In this document: in pieces, positions 10,005 to 19,900 of the stretch
Layout of the letters: each line of letters opens with the position of its first letter
How positions within the stretch are numbered: position 1 is the stretch's first letter
Source of the DNA: an uncultured Christensenella sp.
Lineage (GTDB): Bacteria > Bacillota > Clostridia > Christensenellales > Borkfalkiaceae
Assembly: GCA_910585595.1 (NCBI GenBank)
Contig: CAJUET010000002.1
Location: forward strand, 136,088-200,087
Direction of reading: 5' to 3'
Length of the DNA stretch: 64,000 nucleotides
Notes under the pieces: model-generated
What the model saw: the letters and a program-made list of their open reading frames with translations, nothing else
Databases searched by the model: none
What the model was told of the DNA's origin: nothing
Made by a program: the position numbers and the translations under genes

Positions 10005-10564
10005 CCGTTATACTTTCCCATCACGCGGTCGATTTTTTCGCCGCCCGCAAGCAAAACCGCCGCTTCGGCAGCGCGCTTTGTCGCGTTTGAAAATAATTCG
10101 TAGTCCTCTTTGAGAATGTCGGAAAGAACGTAGTCGATGAGCGGAATATTCCGCGCCTCGTCGCGGATTCCGATGCGGATCCTCGCAAAATCAGAAAATC
10201 CGAGTTCGGCAATGATCGAACGCATTCCGTTGTGCGTGCCTGCGCTCCCTGCCGAACGGATACGCACGTTTCCCTTGGGTAAATCGTAGTCGTCGTAAAC
10301 GACGACGAGCTCGTCCTTTGTCAGCTTATATTTATTCATAAGTTGTTTGACCGCTCTTCCCGAAGCGTTCATATAAGTGACGGGGCGGGCAACAAGCACC
10401 TTTTCGCCCTTTATAAACGCTTCGGCAACGGAAGCCTCGCATTCCTTTTTTTTGAATTTTGCGCCCAAAAGCGCGGCGCAGTCCCCCGCCGCCAAAAAGC
10501 CCACGTTATGAAAGGTCTTTTCATACTTCACTTCGGGATTCCCGAGTCCTACGATCAAAAACAT
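10001..10564 (-). CDS. pth: peptidyl-tRNA hydrolase
   Basis: Cleaves peptidyl-tRNA released by stalled ribosomes so tRNA can be reused. The 187-residue length is standard. Catalytic elements are visible: the asparagine in LIVGLGNP, the histidine in FHNVGF, the aspartate in VVYDDYDLP and the asparagine in GTHNGMRSI. The usual GNPG is GNPE here, a mild deviation. Its stop overlaps the mfd start, so translation is coupled; a terminator separates it from prs upstream. Confidence 0.97.
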   Translation of the reverse strand: MFLIVGLGNPEVKYEKTFHNVGFLAAGDCAALLGAKFKKKECEASVAEAFIKGEKVLVARPVTYMNASGRAVKQLMNKYKLTKDELVVVYDDYDLPKGNVRIRSAGSAGTHNGMRSIIAELGFSDFARIRIGIRDEARNIPLIDYVLSDILKEDYELFSNATKRAAEAAVLLAGGEKIDRVMGKYNG

Positions 10565-10578
10565 AATTGCGCTCCGTA

Positions 10579-10605
10579 AATAAAAGCCGCCGCATAAGCG
10601 GCGGC
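10579..10605 (-). terminator. terminator downstream of prs
   Basis: Perfect GCCGCCGC / GCGGCGGC stem with a four-base loop followed on the minus strand by TTTTATTT. It ends the prs transcript before pth. Confidence 0.85.
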
Positions 10606-10619
10606 ATAGCGTTTGAAAA

Positions 10620-11567
10620 TCAGTCGTAAATCTTGCTCATCGGTTTATCGAGATATACGTTCTCGATTGCCGCGGCAAAGATATCCGCCGTCGTTAATAT
10701 CTTCATCTTCGGCAACATCTTTTCTTCCGGAAGGTGAATGGTATCGAGCATAACGAGTTCTTTGATGGGCGATTTTTCAAGACGTTCGATCGCGGGTCCC
10801 GAAAGCACGGCGTGCGTACAGCAAGCGTAAATTTCGGTTGCGCCCTTATCGACGAGCGCCTGCGCGCCCTGCACGATCGTTCCCGCAGTATCGATCATAT
10901 CGTCTACGAGAAGGCACTTCTTCCCCTCGACGTTACCGATAATATTCATGACTTCCATCACGTTCGCCTTGGGACGGCGTTTGTCGATGATAGCCATCTG
11001 GCAGTTGAGACGTTCCGCGACCTTTCTTGCACGGTTCACACTGCCGATATCGGGAGAGACGACCATATAGGAATCGTCCATTTTATTTGAAAAATAATTG
11101 TAAAGCGTAGGTCCGCCCAACAAATTATCGAGCGGGATATTAAAGAAACCCTGAATCTGCGCCGCGTGCAAGTCCATCGTAAGAACTCTGTCCGCGCCCG
11201 CAGCGGTCAAAAGATCAGCAACGAGTTTTGCGGTAATAGGATCGCGCGAACGCGCCTTTCTGTCCTGACGGGCGTATCCGAAATAGGGAATCACCGCCGT
11301 AATACGCCCCGCCGACGCACGCTTAGCCGCGTCGATCATGATGAGCAATTCCATTAAGTTGTCATTAACGGGATCGGAAGTCGACTGTATAATGAACAAA
11401 TCTCTTCCGCGCACCGTTTCGGCAAGGTGAATGCTTGTTTCCCCGTCGGAGAACTTTCCCGTTTCCACTCCACCCAAAGTCGTATTCAGCTTTTTTGCAA
11501 TCGCTTCGGCAAGGGGACGGTTGGAACTTCCCGCAAACAGTTTGATTTCGCTACCGTGTGTAATCAT
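10620..11567 (-). CDS. prs: ribose-phosphate pyrophosphokinase
   Basis: Makes 5-phosphoribosyl 1-diphosphate from ribose 5-phosphate and ATP for purine, pyrimidine, histidine, tryptophan and NAD synthesis. At 315 residues it is full length. It shows the FSDGET flexible region, the RQDRK loop, the DLHAAQIQGFF segment and the PRPP-binding VDDMIDTAGT motif (about residues 220-230). It lies upstream of pth-mfd but is closed by its own hairpin terminator. Confidence 0.98.
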   Translation of the reverse strand: MITHGSEIKLFAGSSNRPLAEAIAKKLNTTLGGVETGKFSDGETSIHLAETVRGRDLFIIQSTSDPVNDNLMELLIMIDAAKRASAGRITAVIPYFGYARQDRKARSRDPITAKLVADLLTAAGADRVLTMDLHAAQIQGFFNIPLDNLLGGPTLYNYFSNKMDDSYMVVSPDIGSVNRARKVAERLNCQMAIIDKRRPKANVMEVMNIIGNVEGKKCLLVDDMIDTAGTIVQGAQALVDKGATEIYACCTHAVLSGPAIERLEKSPIKELVMLDTIHLPEEKMLPKMKILTTADIFAAAIENVYLDKPMSKIYD

Positions 11568-11680
11568 AATCCGATTTTCCTCGAAAAATTTTTCTTAGGC
11601 GCTTCTTAATAAGGCACCCGTTTATTGTAAACGAAATGCATTTTTTCGTCAATCGTTTGAAATGGGTTTTCAAAAATTTT

Positions 11681-12853
11681 TTATTTTCTTACGACATCCG
11701 TTTTTTTCGCCGCCTCGGCTACCGCTTTCGCTACCGCTTCGTGCGCGCGTTTGTCGTATGCATAAGGAAGAATATAATCAGGATTCAATTCTTTTTCGCT
11801 CACGCAGGAGGCGATCGCCTCGCTTGCCGCAAACATCATTTCGAAATTGACGGTAGTAGCTCTTGCGTCGAGCGCGCCGCGGAAGAGTCCGGGGAATACA
11901 AGCACGTTGTTGATTTGGTTGGGGTTCTCCGAAGAACCCGTGCCGACGACCGCCGCGCCCGCTTTTATCGCCTTGTCCCGCGCGATCTCGGGCGTAGGAT
12001 TCGCGCAGGTAAACACGATCGCGCCGTCCTTCATAGAGCGCACCATATCTTCGCTGACGCAGTTTGCAACCGAAACGCCCACGAATACGTCCGCACCCTT
12101 CATGGCGTTTTCGAGCCCGCCCGTAAGACGGCGGCGATTGGTGCGTTTTGCGATCTCCGCCTTGACGGGATTGAGTTTTAAATCACCCTCGCAGATGATT
12201 CCCCTGCTGTCGCAGAGAACGACGTCCTTCACGCCGCTTTTCAAAAGAAAGTTGGCAATCGCGATTCCCGCCGCTCCCGCGCCGTTGAGCGCGACGACTA
12301 CTTCCTCCCGCTTTTTATTTACGAGTTTTAAAGCGTTCGAAAGCGCCGCCGCCGTAACGATCGCCGTGCCGTGCTGATCGTCGTGAAAGACGGGAATATC
12401 CAAGTCCTCTTTGAGTCTTCTTTCGATTTCGAAGCAGCGGGGCGCTGCAATATCTTCCAAATTGATCCCGCCGAACGAACCTGCCAAAAGCTCTATATTC
12501 CGAATAATTTCTTCTGTATCCTTGGAACGGATACACAACGGATAGGCGTCAACGTCGCCGAACGCCTTAAAGAGCGCGCACTTCCCCTCCATGACGGGCA
12601 TACCCGCTTCGGGTCCGATATCGCCCAGCCCCAAAACCGCCGTACCGTCCGTTATGACGGGCACGGTATTCCAGCGCCTCGTAAGCGTAAAACTCTTTTC
12701 GGGATCGTTGTGAATCGCCATACAGGGTTCCGCAACGCCCGGGGTATAGGCAAGAGAGAGCTTTTCGCGGCTGTCCACCTCTACACGGGGGACGACTTCG
12801 ATTTTACCGCGCCACTGCGCGTGCTTTTTTAAAGATTCTTCTCTGTAATTCAT
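11681..12853 (-). CDS. malic enzyme (oxaloacetate-decarboxylating malate dehydrogenase)
   Basis: Oxidatively decarboxylates malate to pyruvate with NAD(P) reduction. The 390-residue protein is the short bacterial type without a phosphotransacetylase extension. Key regions: AYTPGVAEPC near residue 38, LGLGDIGPEAGMPVMEGK, the metal-binding DDQHGTAI segment near residue 145, a GAGAAGIA nucleotide-binding loop, and CANPTPEI. The frame could extend 18 codons upstream, but AAAGGAG precedes the ATG at 12853. Cofactor preference (NAD or NADP) cannot be read reliably. Confidence 0.95.
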   Translation of the reverse strand: MNYREESLKKHAQWRGKIEVVPRVEVDSREKLSLAYTPGVAEPCMAIHNDPEKSFTLTRRWNTVPVITDGTAVLGLGDIGPEAGMPVMEGKCALFKAFGDVDAYPLCIRSKDTEEIIRNIELLAGSFGGINLEDIAAPRCFEIERRLKEDLDIPVFHDDQHGTAIVTAAALSNALKLVNKKREEVVVALNGAGAAGIAIANFLLKSGVKDVVLCDSRGIICEGDLKLNPVKAEIAKRTNRRRLTGGLENAMKGADVFVGVSVANCVSEDMVRSMKDGAIVFTCANPTPEIARDKAIKAGAAVVGTGSSENPNQINNVLVFPGLFRGALDARATTVNFEMMFAASEAIASCVSEKELNPDYILPYAYDKRAHEAVAKAVAEAAKKTDVVRK

Positions 12854-12923
12854 AAATCTTCTCCTTTCGTACCTCGCTATTATACCACTTCGTCTTATGC
12901 TTGGCAAGCAAACGAACGCATAA

Positions 12924-12956
12924 AAAAGCCGCGCCTCGGAAACAAGACGCGGACTT
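12924..12956 (-). terminator. terminator downstream of plsY
   Basis: CCGCG / CGCGG hairpin with extended CT/AG pairing, followed on the minus strand by a T-run. It closes the der-plsY unit. Confidence 0.6.
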
Positions 12957-13026
12957 ATAAAAAATCACAAAGAATATTCCGTTTATCATGAACGAATCAT
13001 TCGCGGAGCTTCATCAACAAACGAAA

Positions 13027-13770
13027 TTACATATTGTCCATGCCGCGCTTTCCGCCGTGCAGCTTTTTGACGGAAGTGCGGTGTTCCTCGCCCGCAAAGA
13101 GACGGACCAGATTTTTGCCGTGGCGGAACCAAGTTAAAAAATTGATAAGCAGCAACAGCGTAAACAGCACGGCGATATATCCCATGCAGGAACTCATTAC
13201 GCTTACATACCGATCGTAAAAGATCGTCCCTTGCCAGACCGAAAACGCCGTAACGCCCAACAGAGAACCCATAGAACCCATTTCGGTAATCAAAATAAAG
13301 AGAAGCACCAAAATGAACGCCACGAGCATGATTGCAAAATACCACGGGTTTTCACAACCGATCCCGAACCAGAACACGCCGTAAGTGGTCGCGATCCCCT
13401 TGCCGCCGTTGAACTTTAAGAATACGGGATAGATATGACCGATGACCGCAAACAAACCCGCAACATAACGCGCCGTATCCGAAACCGAAATTTCCGTTCC
13501 CGCAAACCGATAGTCTGCAAAAATGTAGTAAACGGCTATGACCGGAATTCCCCCTTTCAAACAGTCGAACAGGAAATTTGCAAGCCCTACCTTCAAACCG
13601 AACTCGCGGCTCATGTTCATGGTGCCGGGATTGCCGCTGCCGATCTTGCGCACGTCCCTATGCCGCGCCTTCGAGATCATGACAGCAAAATTGATACACC
13701 CCAGCAAATAGCTGACGACAGCCGCCAGCAAGAACCAATACCAGCACTCGGAAAGCGCAATCTCTTTCAT
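13027..13770 (-). CDS. plsY: glycerol-3-phosphate acyltransferase PlsY
   Basis: Membrane enzyme transferring the acyl group from acyl-phosphate to glycerol 3-phosphate, the first step of phospholipid synthesis in Gram-positives. The 247-residue protein is slightly longer than most family members (about 200). Conserved loops are visible: KIGSGNPGTMN near residue 40 and FNGGKGIATTYG near residue 118, with hydrophobic helices between. It starts three bases after der ends, so the two are co-transcribed; the der-plsY pair is common in Firmicutes. The C-terminal 30 residues are a charged tail. Confidence 0.95.
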   Translation of the reverse strand: MKEIALSECWYWFLLAAVVSYLLGCINFAVMISKARHRDVRKIGSGNPGTMNMSREFGLKVGLANFLFDCLKGGIPVIAVYYIFADYRFAGTEISVSDTARYVAGLFAVIGHIYPVFLKFNGGKGIATTYGVFWFGIGCENPWYFAIMLVAFILVLLFILITEMGSMGSLLGVTAFSVWQGTIFYDRYVSVMSSCMGYIAVLFTLLLLINFLTWFRHGKNLVRLFAGEEHRTSVKKLHGGKRGMDNM

Positions 13771-13773
13771 GCG

Positions 13774-15087
13774 TCAGTCCTCCTTCTTCCTCGTGCGGGT
13801 CACGATTCTTATGGGCGTTCCCGAAAAATCGTAAGCCCCTCTGAGAACGTTTTCAAGATAACGTTCGTAGGAAAAGTGCATGAGTTTTTCATCGTTCACC
13901 TGCAATACGAAAAGCGGCGGATTCACCGAAACTTGCGAAGCGAAATAGAGTTTCATGCGCTTTCCGTTATAGGAAGGCGGTTCGGAAATGCGCATTGCGT
14001 CCGATAAAAGATCGTTCAAAGCGCCCGTCGTAATACGCCGCCCCGCATTCCCGTATGCTTCCCCGGCAAGCGAAAGAATTTTATCGATCCTCTGCCCCGT
14101 CTTTGCCGAAACGTATACCGACTTGAAATAGTCCATAAACTTTAAATCTTCTTTCAGTTTACTTTCGAATTTCTCTATGGTATGCGTATCCTTTTCGATG
14201 ACATCCCACTTATTCATTGCGATCAAAGAAGGCTTTCCCTCTTCGTGCGCCATTCCGATAATACGGACGTCCTGTTCGGTAAGCCCCTCCGTGCTGTCTA
14301 CGACTAAAACGACGACGTCGGCGCGCTTTAACGCTTCGAATGCGCGGAGCACCGAATAATATTCCACGTCGTCCTCGACGGAGCGCTTTCTGCGAATCCC
14401 CGCCGTATCGATGAGCGTATATTTCTTTCCTTTCCGCGTAAAGGGCGTATCGATCGCGTCGCGCGTAGTGCCGGCAACCGGAGCAACGATCGTGCGTTCC
14501 TCGCCCAAAATTTTATTGACGATCGAGCTCTTGCCTGCGTTGGGTTTTCCGACGACTGCGATCTTCAAGGAATCGTCACCGTCGTTTTCCCCCTGTTCGA
14601 AATTCTCGACCGCCGCGTCTAATAGATCGCCGATTCCGCGGGAATGTTCCGAAGAGACGGCGAACGGTTCACCAAGCCCCAGCGAATAGAACTCGAATAA
14701 CTTATCGGGGGAATATTCGTCGATTTTATTGACTACGAGAAACACGGGCTTTTGGGAACGGCGCAGAATTTCCGCCACGTCGTAATCGGAGGGAGTGAGC
14801 CCCTCTCTTCCGTCCGTAAAGAAAAATATCTCGTCTGCGGTGTCGATCGCAAGCTGTGCCTGTACCGCGATCTGACGGCGCATATCGTCGTTTGATTTCA
14901 ATTCGATCCCGCCCGTATCGACGAGCGTGAAGGGTTTGCCCCGCCATTCCGACGAGGCATATATCCGATCGCGGGTGACCCCCGGTCTGTTTTCGGTTAT
15001 AGCAATTCGCTGCCCCGCAACGCGGTTGAAGAAGGTGCTCTTTCCTACATTGGGTCTGCCCACGATTGCAATCAAGGGATTTTTCAT
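13774..15087 (-). CDS. der: ribosome-associated GTPase Der (EngA)
   Basis: Double-domain GTPase needed for 50S subunit assembly. The 437-residue protein has two GTPase domains, each with a P-loop (GRPNVGKST at residue 9; GKPNAGKSS near residue 180), DTAGI/DTGGI switch motifs and NKID/NKWD specificity motifs, then a KH-like C-terminal domain. The frame is open for 69 further codons upstream, but conserved sequence starts at the ATG at 15087. A strong promoter ends nine bases before this ATG, leaving no room for a ribosome binding site: the mRNA is probably leaderless. Confidence 0.97.
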   Translation of the reverse strand: MKNPLIAIVGRPNVGKSTFFNRVAGQRIAITENRPGVTRDRIYASSEWRGKPFTLVDTGGIELKSNDDMRRQIAVQAQLAIDTADEIFFFTDGREGLTPSDYDVAEILRRSQKPVFLVVNKIDEYSPDKLFEFYSLGLGEPFAVSSEHSRGIGDLLDAAVENFEQGENDGDDSLKIAVVGKPNAGKSSIVNKILGEERTIVAPVAGTTRDAIDTPFTRKGKKYTLIDTAGIRRKRSVEDDVEYYSVLRAFEALKRADVVVLVVDSTEGLTEQDVRIIGMAHEEGKPSLIAMNKWDVIEKDTHTIEKFESKLKEDLKFMDYFKSVYVSAKTGQRIDKILSLAGEAYGNAGRRITTGALNDLLSDAMRISEPPSYNGKRMKLYFASQVSVNPPLFVLQVNDEKLMHFSYERYLENVLRGAYDFSGTPIRIVTRTRKKED

Positions 15088-15096
15088 AACGGTATT

Positions 15097-15125
15097 ATTA
15101 TAAACGAATTCCCCTTTCTTGTAAA
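15097..15125 (-). promoter_or_regulatory. housekeeping promoter of der (leaderless)
   Basis: Minus strand: TTTACA (15120-15125), 17-base spacer, TATAAT (15097-15102). The predicted transcription start is only three to four bases from the der ATG. Confidence 0.75.
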
Positions 15126-15127
15126 GA

Positions 15128-15151
15128 AAAAACGGCTCGAAAGCCGTTTTT
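15128..15151 (-). terminator. terminator of the small membrane protein gene
   Basis: Perfect AAAAACGGCT / AGCCGTTTTT hairpin with a four-base loop and T-run, directly upstream of the der promoter. Confidence 0.85.
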
Positions 15152-15169
15152 TGTTTTTGTTCGATCCGA

Positions 15170-15460
15170 TTACTTAATGTATACTCTGATGACACCGAAT
15201 ACGACGCCGAACACATAAATGACGAGGGCAATCCAATAAACGACTTTCCAACCGGTCTTTCTATATCTGACCCAATCGTAAGCGGGAAGCGCAACCGCGA
15301 TCAAAAGCGCGATCTTTGCAAGCAAATCGAATATGTTTACGATCTGCGCGCCGACGCCGCACCAATTCAAAATACCGCTTACAACGAACAATATCGCGGT
15401 AACGAGGATTCCCCAAAACGCACAAGCTCTCGTGAAATCGTTTTTGTTTCCACCGGACAT
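15170..15460 (-). CDS. small three-helix membrane protein, unknown
   Basis: A 96-residue protein with a short hydrophilic N-terminus (MSGGNKND) and three hydrophobic helices, ending in a positively charged IRVYIK tail. It has its own terminator and an AGAGAGG-type ribosome binding site. No family is recognised and the neighbours give no functional hint. Confidence 0.7.
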   Translation of the reverse strand: MSGGNKNDFTRACAFWGILVTAILFVVSGILNWCGVGAQIVNIFDLLAKIALLIAVALPAYDWVRYRKTGWKVVYWIALVIYVFGVVFGVIRVYIK

Positions 15461-15555
15461 AAAATTTACCTCTCTTTATAATTTTTTTCTTGAATTATAG
15501 CACAGCACTTTAAAAAAAGCAACGTTTTTTCATGATATTTATGCGCATTTATCAG

Positions 15556-15584
15556 TTGACGAACAAAATAAGCAATGCTAAAAT
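15556..15584 (+). promoter_or_regulatory. housekeeping promoter of the dipeptidase gene (leaderless)
   Basis: TTGACG (15556-15561), 17-base spacer, TAAAAT (15579-15584). Only six bases separate the -10 box from the ATG at 15591, so transcription should start at or next to the start codon. Confidence 0.7.
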
Positions 15585-15590
15585 AGAGTC

Positions 15591-16850
15591 ATGAAAAATT
15601 ATCTCGATCAAGCCGTAAAGGCGATCTCAGAAAGCATCAAATTCGACTCCTCTCTCAGCGAGCCCCTCGAAGGCGCGCCCTTCGGCAAGGGCGCGGCGGA
15701 CTGCCTTGCGCATTTCTTGAATCTTGCGGAAAGCCTCGGATTCGAAACCGCAAATTACGACGGCTACATCGGCGAAGTGACTTTCGGCGAGGGAGAAGAG
15801 GAGTTTGCGATTTTAGCGCACCTCGACGTCGTGCCCGCGGGAAGCGGCTGGACGAAGCCGCCCTTCCGCGGACTCGTCGAAAACGGCAGAATCTGGGGAC
15901 GGGGCGCCATGGACGACAAGGGTCCCGCCGTTGCCGCTCTCTTTGCGCTCAAAAAACTCAAAGACGAAGGTTTCGTTCCCAAGAAAAAAATCAAACTTAT
16001 TTTGGGGCTCAACGAAGAATGCGGTTGGAAGTGCATCGAGCATTACAATAAAGTCGCGCATATGCCCGACGAAGGTTTTTCGCCCGACGCGAACTTCCCC
16101 GTGATCTATGCGGAAAAGGGAATCCTGCATATCCGCGCCGATTTTCCCGTAGAGAAAAATCTATTTTCCTCGCTTACGGGCGGGGAGCGCGTAAATATGG
16201 TTTGCGACTACTGCGAGGCGATCCCCCTCTTCCCCGCCGATCCCCAAAAGGCGAAACGCTTAGGGCTTGAAATCGCGGACGGAAAATTGATTTCCAAGGG
16301 AAAGAGCGCACACGGCTCCACCCCCGAAGAGGGCGTGAACGCCATTTTGCCTATGCTTGAATATTTCGGACTGCAACGCATTCTCGATTGCCTTTTTGAG
16401 GATATTTACGAACTCAAAGCGCTTAAAGACGAAACGGGAAATCTGACCCTTTCGCCCGACGTGATCTCTTATAAAGACGGCGTTCTTTCGGTACTCGTCG
16501 ACATCCGTTATCCCGCGACCCTTCCCCTTTCGGCAGTCACGGAAAAGCTCGATCGATTCGGCGTGAAGATCGAAACGGTGTCTTTCCAAAAACCGCTCTT
16601 TCTGGATAAGAACAACTTTCTCGTTAAGACGCTGCAAAAGGTATACGACGACTACACGGGCGAAAAACACGAGCCGATCGCGATCGGCGGAGGAACGTAT
16701 GCGCGGGCGCTCAAATGCGGCGTCGCGTTCGGTCCTGAAATCGAGGGCGAAGAAGTTACTATTCACCAAATAAACGAATATATCACGATCGACCGCGTTA
16801 AACTCATGCTCGAAATCTATTCGGAAGCAGTCAGGCAGCTCACAAAATAA
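15591..16850 (+). CDS. M20 family metallopeptidase, PepV/Sapep-like dipeptidase
   Basis: Zinc-dependent cytoplasmic dipeptidase. The 419-residue protein carries the metal-ligand motif LAHLDVVPAG near residue 84, GRGAMDDKGP near residue 105 and the catalytic NEECG near residue 142, followed by a lid domain with KGKSAHGSTPEEG. This arrangement matches PepV/Sapep enzymes releasing amino acids from dipeptides. It is monocistronic: promoter directly upstream, terminator directly downstream. No ribosome binding site is visible because the predicted mRNA starts at the ATG. Confidence 0.92.
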   Translation: MKNYLDQAVKAISESIKFDSSLSEPLEGAPFGKGAADCLAHFLNLAESLGFETANYDGYIGEVTFGEGEEEFAILAHLDVVPAGSGWTKPPFRGLVENGRIWGRGAMDDKGPAVAALFALKKLKDEGFVPKKKIKLILGLNEECGWKCIEHYNKVAHMPDEGFSPDANFPVIYAEKGILHIRADFPVEKNLFSSLTGGERVNMVCDYCEAIPLFPADPQKAKRLGLEIADGKLISKGKSAHGSTPEEGVNAILPMLEYFGLQRILDCLFEDIYELKALKDETGNLTLSPDVISYKDGVLSVLVDIRYPATLPLSAVTEKLDRFGVKIETVSFQKPLFLDKNNFLVKTLQKVYDDYTGEKHEPIAIGGGTYARALKCGVAFGPEIEGEEVTIHQINEYITIDRVKLMLEIYSEAVRQLTK

Positions 16851-16870
16851 TACGGAAAACCATAAAAAAC

Positions 16871-16899
16871 GGGCGCACCTTTTAAGGCTCGCCCTTTTT
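16871..16899. terminator. bidirectional terminator between dipeptidase and ileS
   Basis: GGGCG / CGCCC outer and CCTT / AAGG inner pairing, flanked by A-run and T-run, serving the two convergent genes. Confidence 0.75.
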
Positions 16900-16913
16900 A
16901 TTTTGATTGCTTT

Positions 16914-19900
16914 TTACAGCTTTACAACAGTCAAAGTGACCTTATCCCCGTTAATATCGAGAGACTTCGTGTATCCCTTTTCGCTGCTCTTTTCGATTTT
17001 GAGCGCCAACACGTCGCCCGCGAACGCTCCTTTTTGAAGCGCCTTTTCCGCTCTTCCTTCGGCATCCGAATAGTAAACCGCAATACGGTCGACGACCTCG
17101 AAACCCGCCTCCTTTCTCATCATCTGGATCTTGGAGACAAGCTCTCTTTCCGTCCCCTCGAAGAGAAGGTCTTCCGTAAGTTTCGTATCGAGCGCAACGG
17201 TCACGCCTCTGTCCGCGGCGACTGCGTACCCTTCCGCAGACTCCGTAAAAATCTGCAAATCCTCTTCGGTAAGAGTCACCGTTCCGTCTAAAATTTGCGC
17301 TTCGCCCCGTTCCCTTACCGCCTTTACGATTTCCGCCGCGTTGCAGGAACCGAGGAAATCCGAGATCGCTTTCAACTGTTTGCCGTACTTGGGTCCGAGC
17401 GTTCTCAACTGCGGTTTGAGCTTATAGGAAACAAGTTCTTCCGCGCTCGTTACGGTGCGGTAATTCTTTACGTTGAGCTCGTCCAAAACGACAGCTTTGA
17501 GTTCGTCATGAACGTCGAGCGGCATTTCACTTGCTACGACAAGTTCATAAAGCGGCTGACGGTTCTTGATGTTGCCCGCGCCGCGTGCGGCTCTGCCTAA
17601 GTTGACAACGGTCAAAACGTCGTCCATGCCGCGTTCGAGCTCAGAATCGATCAGATTTTCGTCCGCTTCGGGATACTCGCAAAGGTGCACCGAAACGGGC
17701 GCTTTTTTATAAAATGCGGGTACAAGATTCTGATAGATCATTTCTGCCATAAAGGGCGTATAGGGCGCAAGCAGTTTTGTAAGCGTTACAAGCACCGTAT
17801 AAAGCGTCGTATACGCCGCCGCCTTATCATCGGTCATGCCGCCGCCCCAATAGCGGTCGCGTCCGCGACGCACGTACCAATTCGAGAGCACGTCCGAAAA
17901 ATCCTGAATCGCACGCGCGCCCGTCGTGATGTCGTAATCGTTCAAAAGTGCATTCACCTTTTTTACAAGCGAATTCAAGGAGGAAAGAATCCACTTATCC
18001 ATCAGCGTAAGTTTGCATTTTTTTAAATCGTACTCCGAAGGATCGTATCCGTCGATATCCGCATACAGCGTAAAGAATGCATATGTGTTCCAAAGCGTTC
18101 CCTGGAACTTTCTCTGCGATTCCGAGACCGCTTCACTGTCGAAACGGGACGGGATCCAAGGGAAGCTGTTCGTATAAAAATACCAGCGCACCGCGTCGGA
18201 GCCCTGCTTATCCAAGACCGACCACGGGTCGACGACATTGCCCTTATGCTTGCTCATCTTGATACCGTTCTTATCGTTTACATGCCCCAAGACGATACAG
18301 TTCTTGAAGGGCGCTTTATCGAAGAGAATCGTTGAAATCGTCAAAAGCGTATAGAACCAACCGCGCGTTTGATCGACGGCTTCCGAGATGAAGTCCGCAG
18401 GGAAAGTCTTTTCGAACAGTTCTTTATTTTCAAACGGATAGTGATACTGCGCAAAGGGCATGGAACCCGAATCGAACCAGCAGTCGATGACTTCGGGCGT
18501 GCGCTTCATGTTTCCGCCGCACTTTGAACACTTGCAAACGAGCCTGTCCACGTAAGGACGGTGCAACTCGATATTTTCGGGAGCGCCGCACTTTTCGTGA
18601 AGTTCCTTGCGCGAACCGATGACTTCGATTTCGCCGCAGTCGCCGCATACCCAAACGGGAAGCGGCGTTCCCCAATACCGATCGCGGGAAAGTCCCCAGT
18701 CGATCACGTTTTCAAGGAAATTTCCCATTCTGCCCTCTTTGATGGTTTCGGGCATCCAATTTACGGAACGGTTGCATTCAATGAGCGCGTCTTTGACTGC
18801 GGTCACCTTAATGAACCAGCTCGACCGCGCATAGTACATGAGGGGCGTATCGCAGCGCCAGCAATGCGGATAATCGTGCTCGAAACTCAGAGCGCGGAAG
18901 AGCTTACCCTGCGCTTTGAGCATTTTCAGAATTTCTTTGTCTGCATCTTTGATAAAGAGTCCCTTGATTTCCGGGAAGCGTTCGTCGAATTTCCCCTGTT
19001 CGTTCGTAAGCGCGATCACGGGAAGTCCGTAATTTTTACCGACGTTGTAGTCGTCCTGCCCGTACGCGGGCGCAATGTGTACGACGCCCGTACCGTCGGT
19101 GAGCGTAACATAGGTATCGCATACGACCTCGTAAACGCGCTTCCAATCGTTCTTAGTATTTTCGAGATCGCTCTCAGCGTTGGGAAACAGGGGTTCGTAC
19201 TTTAACCCCTCGTAGCCCTTTCCCTTTTTGCGGTCGATCACTTTATATTCTTCAAAGAACTTCGAAGCAAGCACTTCCGCCAAAATATACCGTACGCCGT
19301 CCGATTCGATTTCTGCATAGTCCTCGTCGGGATTCATGCACAGCGCCACGTTCGAGGGTAGCGTCCAAGGGGTCGTCGTCCAGGCAAGAATATAGGTATT
19401 CTCTCTTCCTGCGACCTTGAACTGCGCGATCGCGGAAGTCTCCTTTACGCTCTTGTATCCCTGCGCCACCTCGTGCGAGGAGAGCGCCGTGCCGCACCGC
19501 GGACAGTAGGGAACGATTTTGTGCCCCTTATATAACAGTCCTTTCTTATGAATTTCTTTAAGCGCCCACCACTCCGATTCGATATAGTCGTCGTGATAAG
19601 TCACATAAGGATTTTCCATGTCGACCCAGTAACCTACGCGCTCGCTCATCTTCTGCCATTCGTTTTGATACTTGAAAACGGATTTCTTGCACTGATCGTT
19701 AAACGGCTCGATCCCGTAAGTTTCGATCTGTTTTTTGCCGTCGAGTCCGAGCGTTTTTTCCACTTCGAGTTCCACGGGAAGTCCGTGCGTATCCCAGCCC
19801 GCTTTTCTCAAAACATGCCTGCCCTTCATCGTCTGAAAGCGCGGGATAATGTCCTTCATGACGCGCGTTAAAATATGCCCGATATGCGGCTTACCGTTCG

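Noticed and set aside
13774..15294. N-terminally extended Der
   Set aside because: The extra 69 residues cover the promoter and the upstream gene's terminator and part of its coding sequence, and are not conserved-looking.
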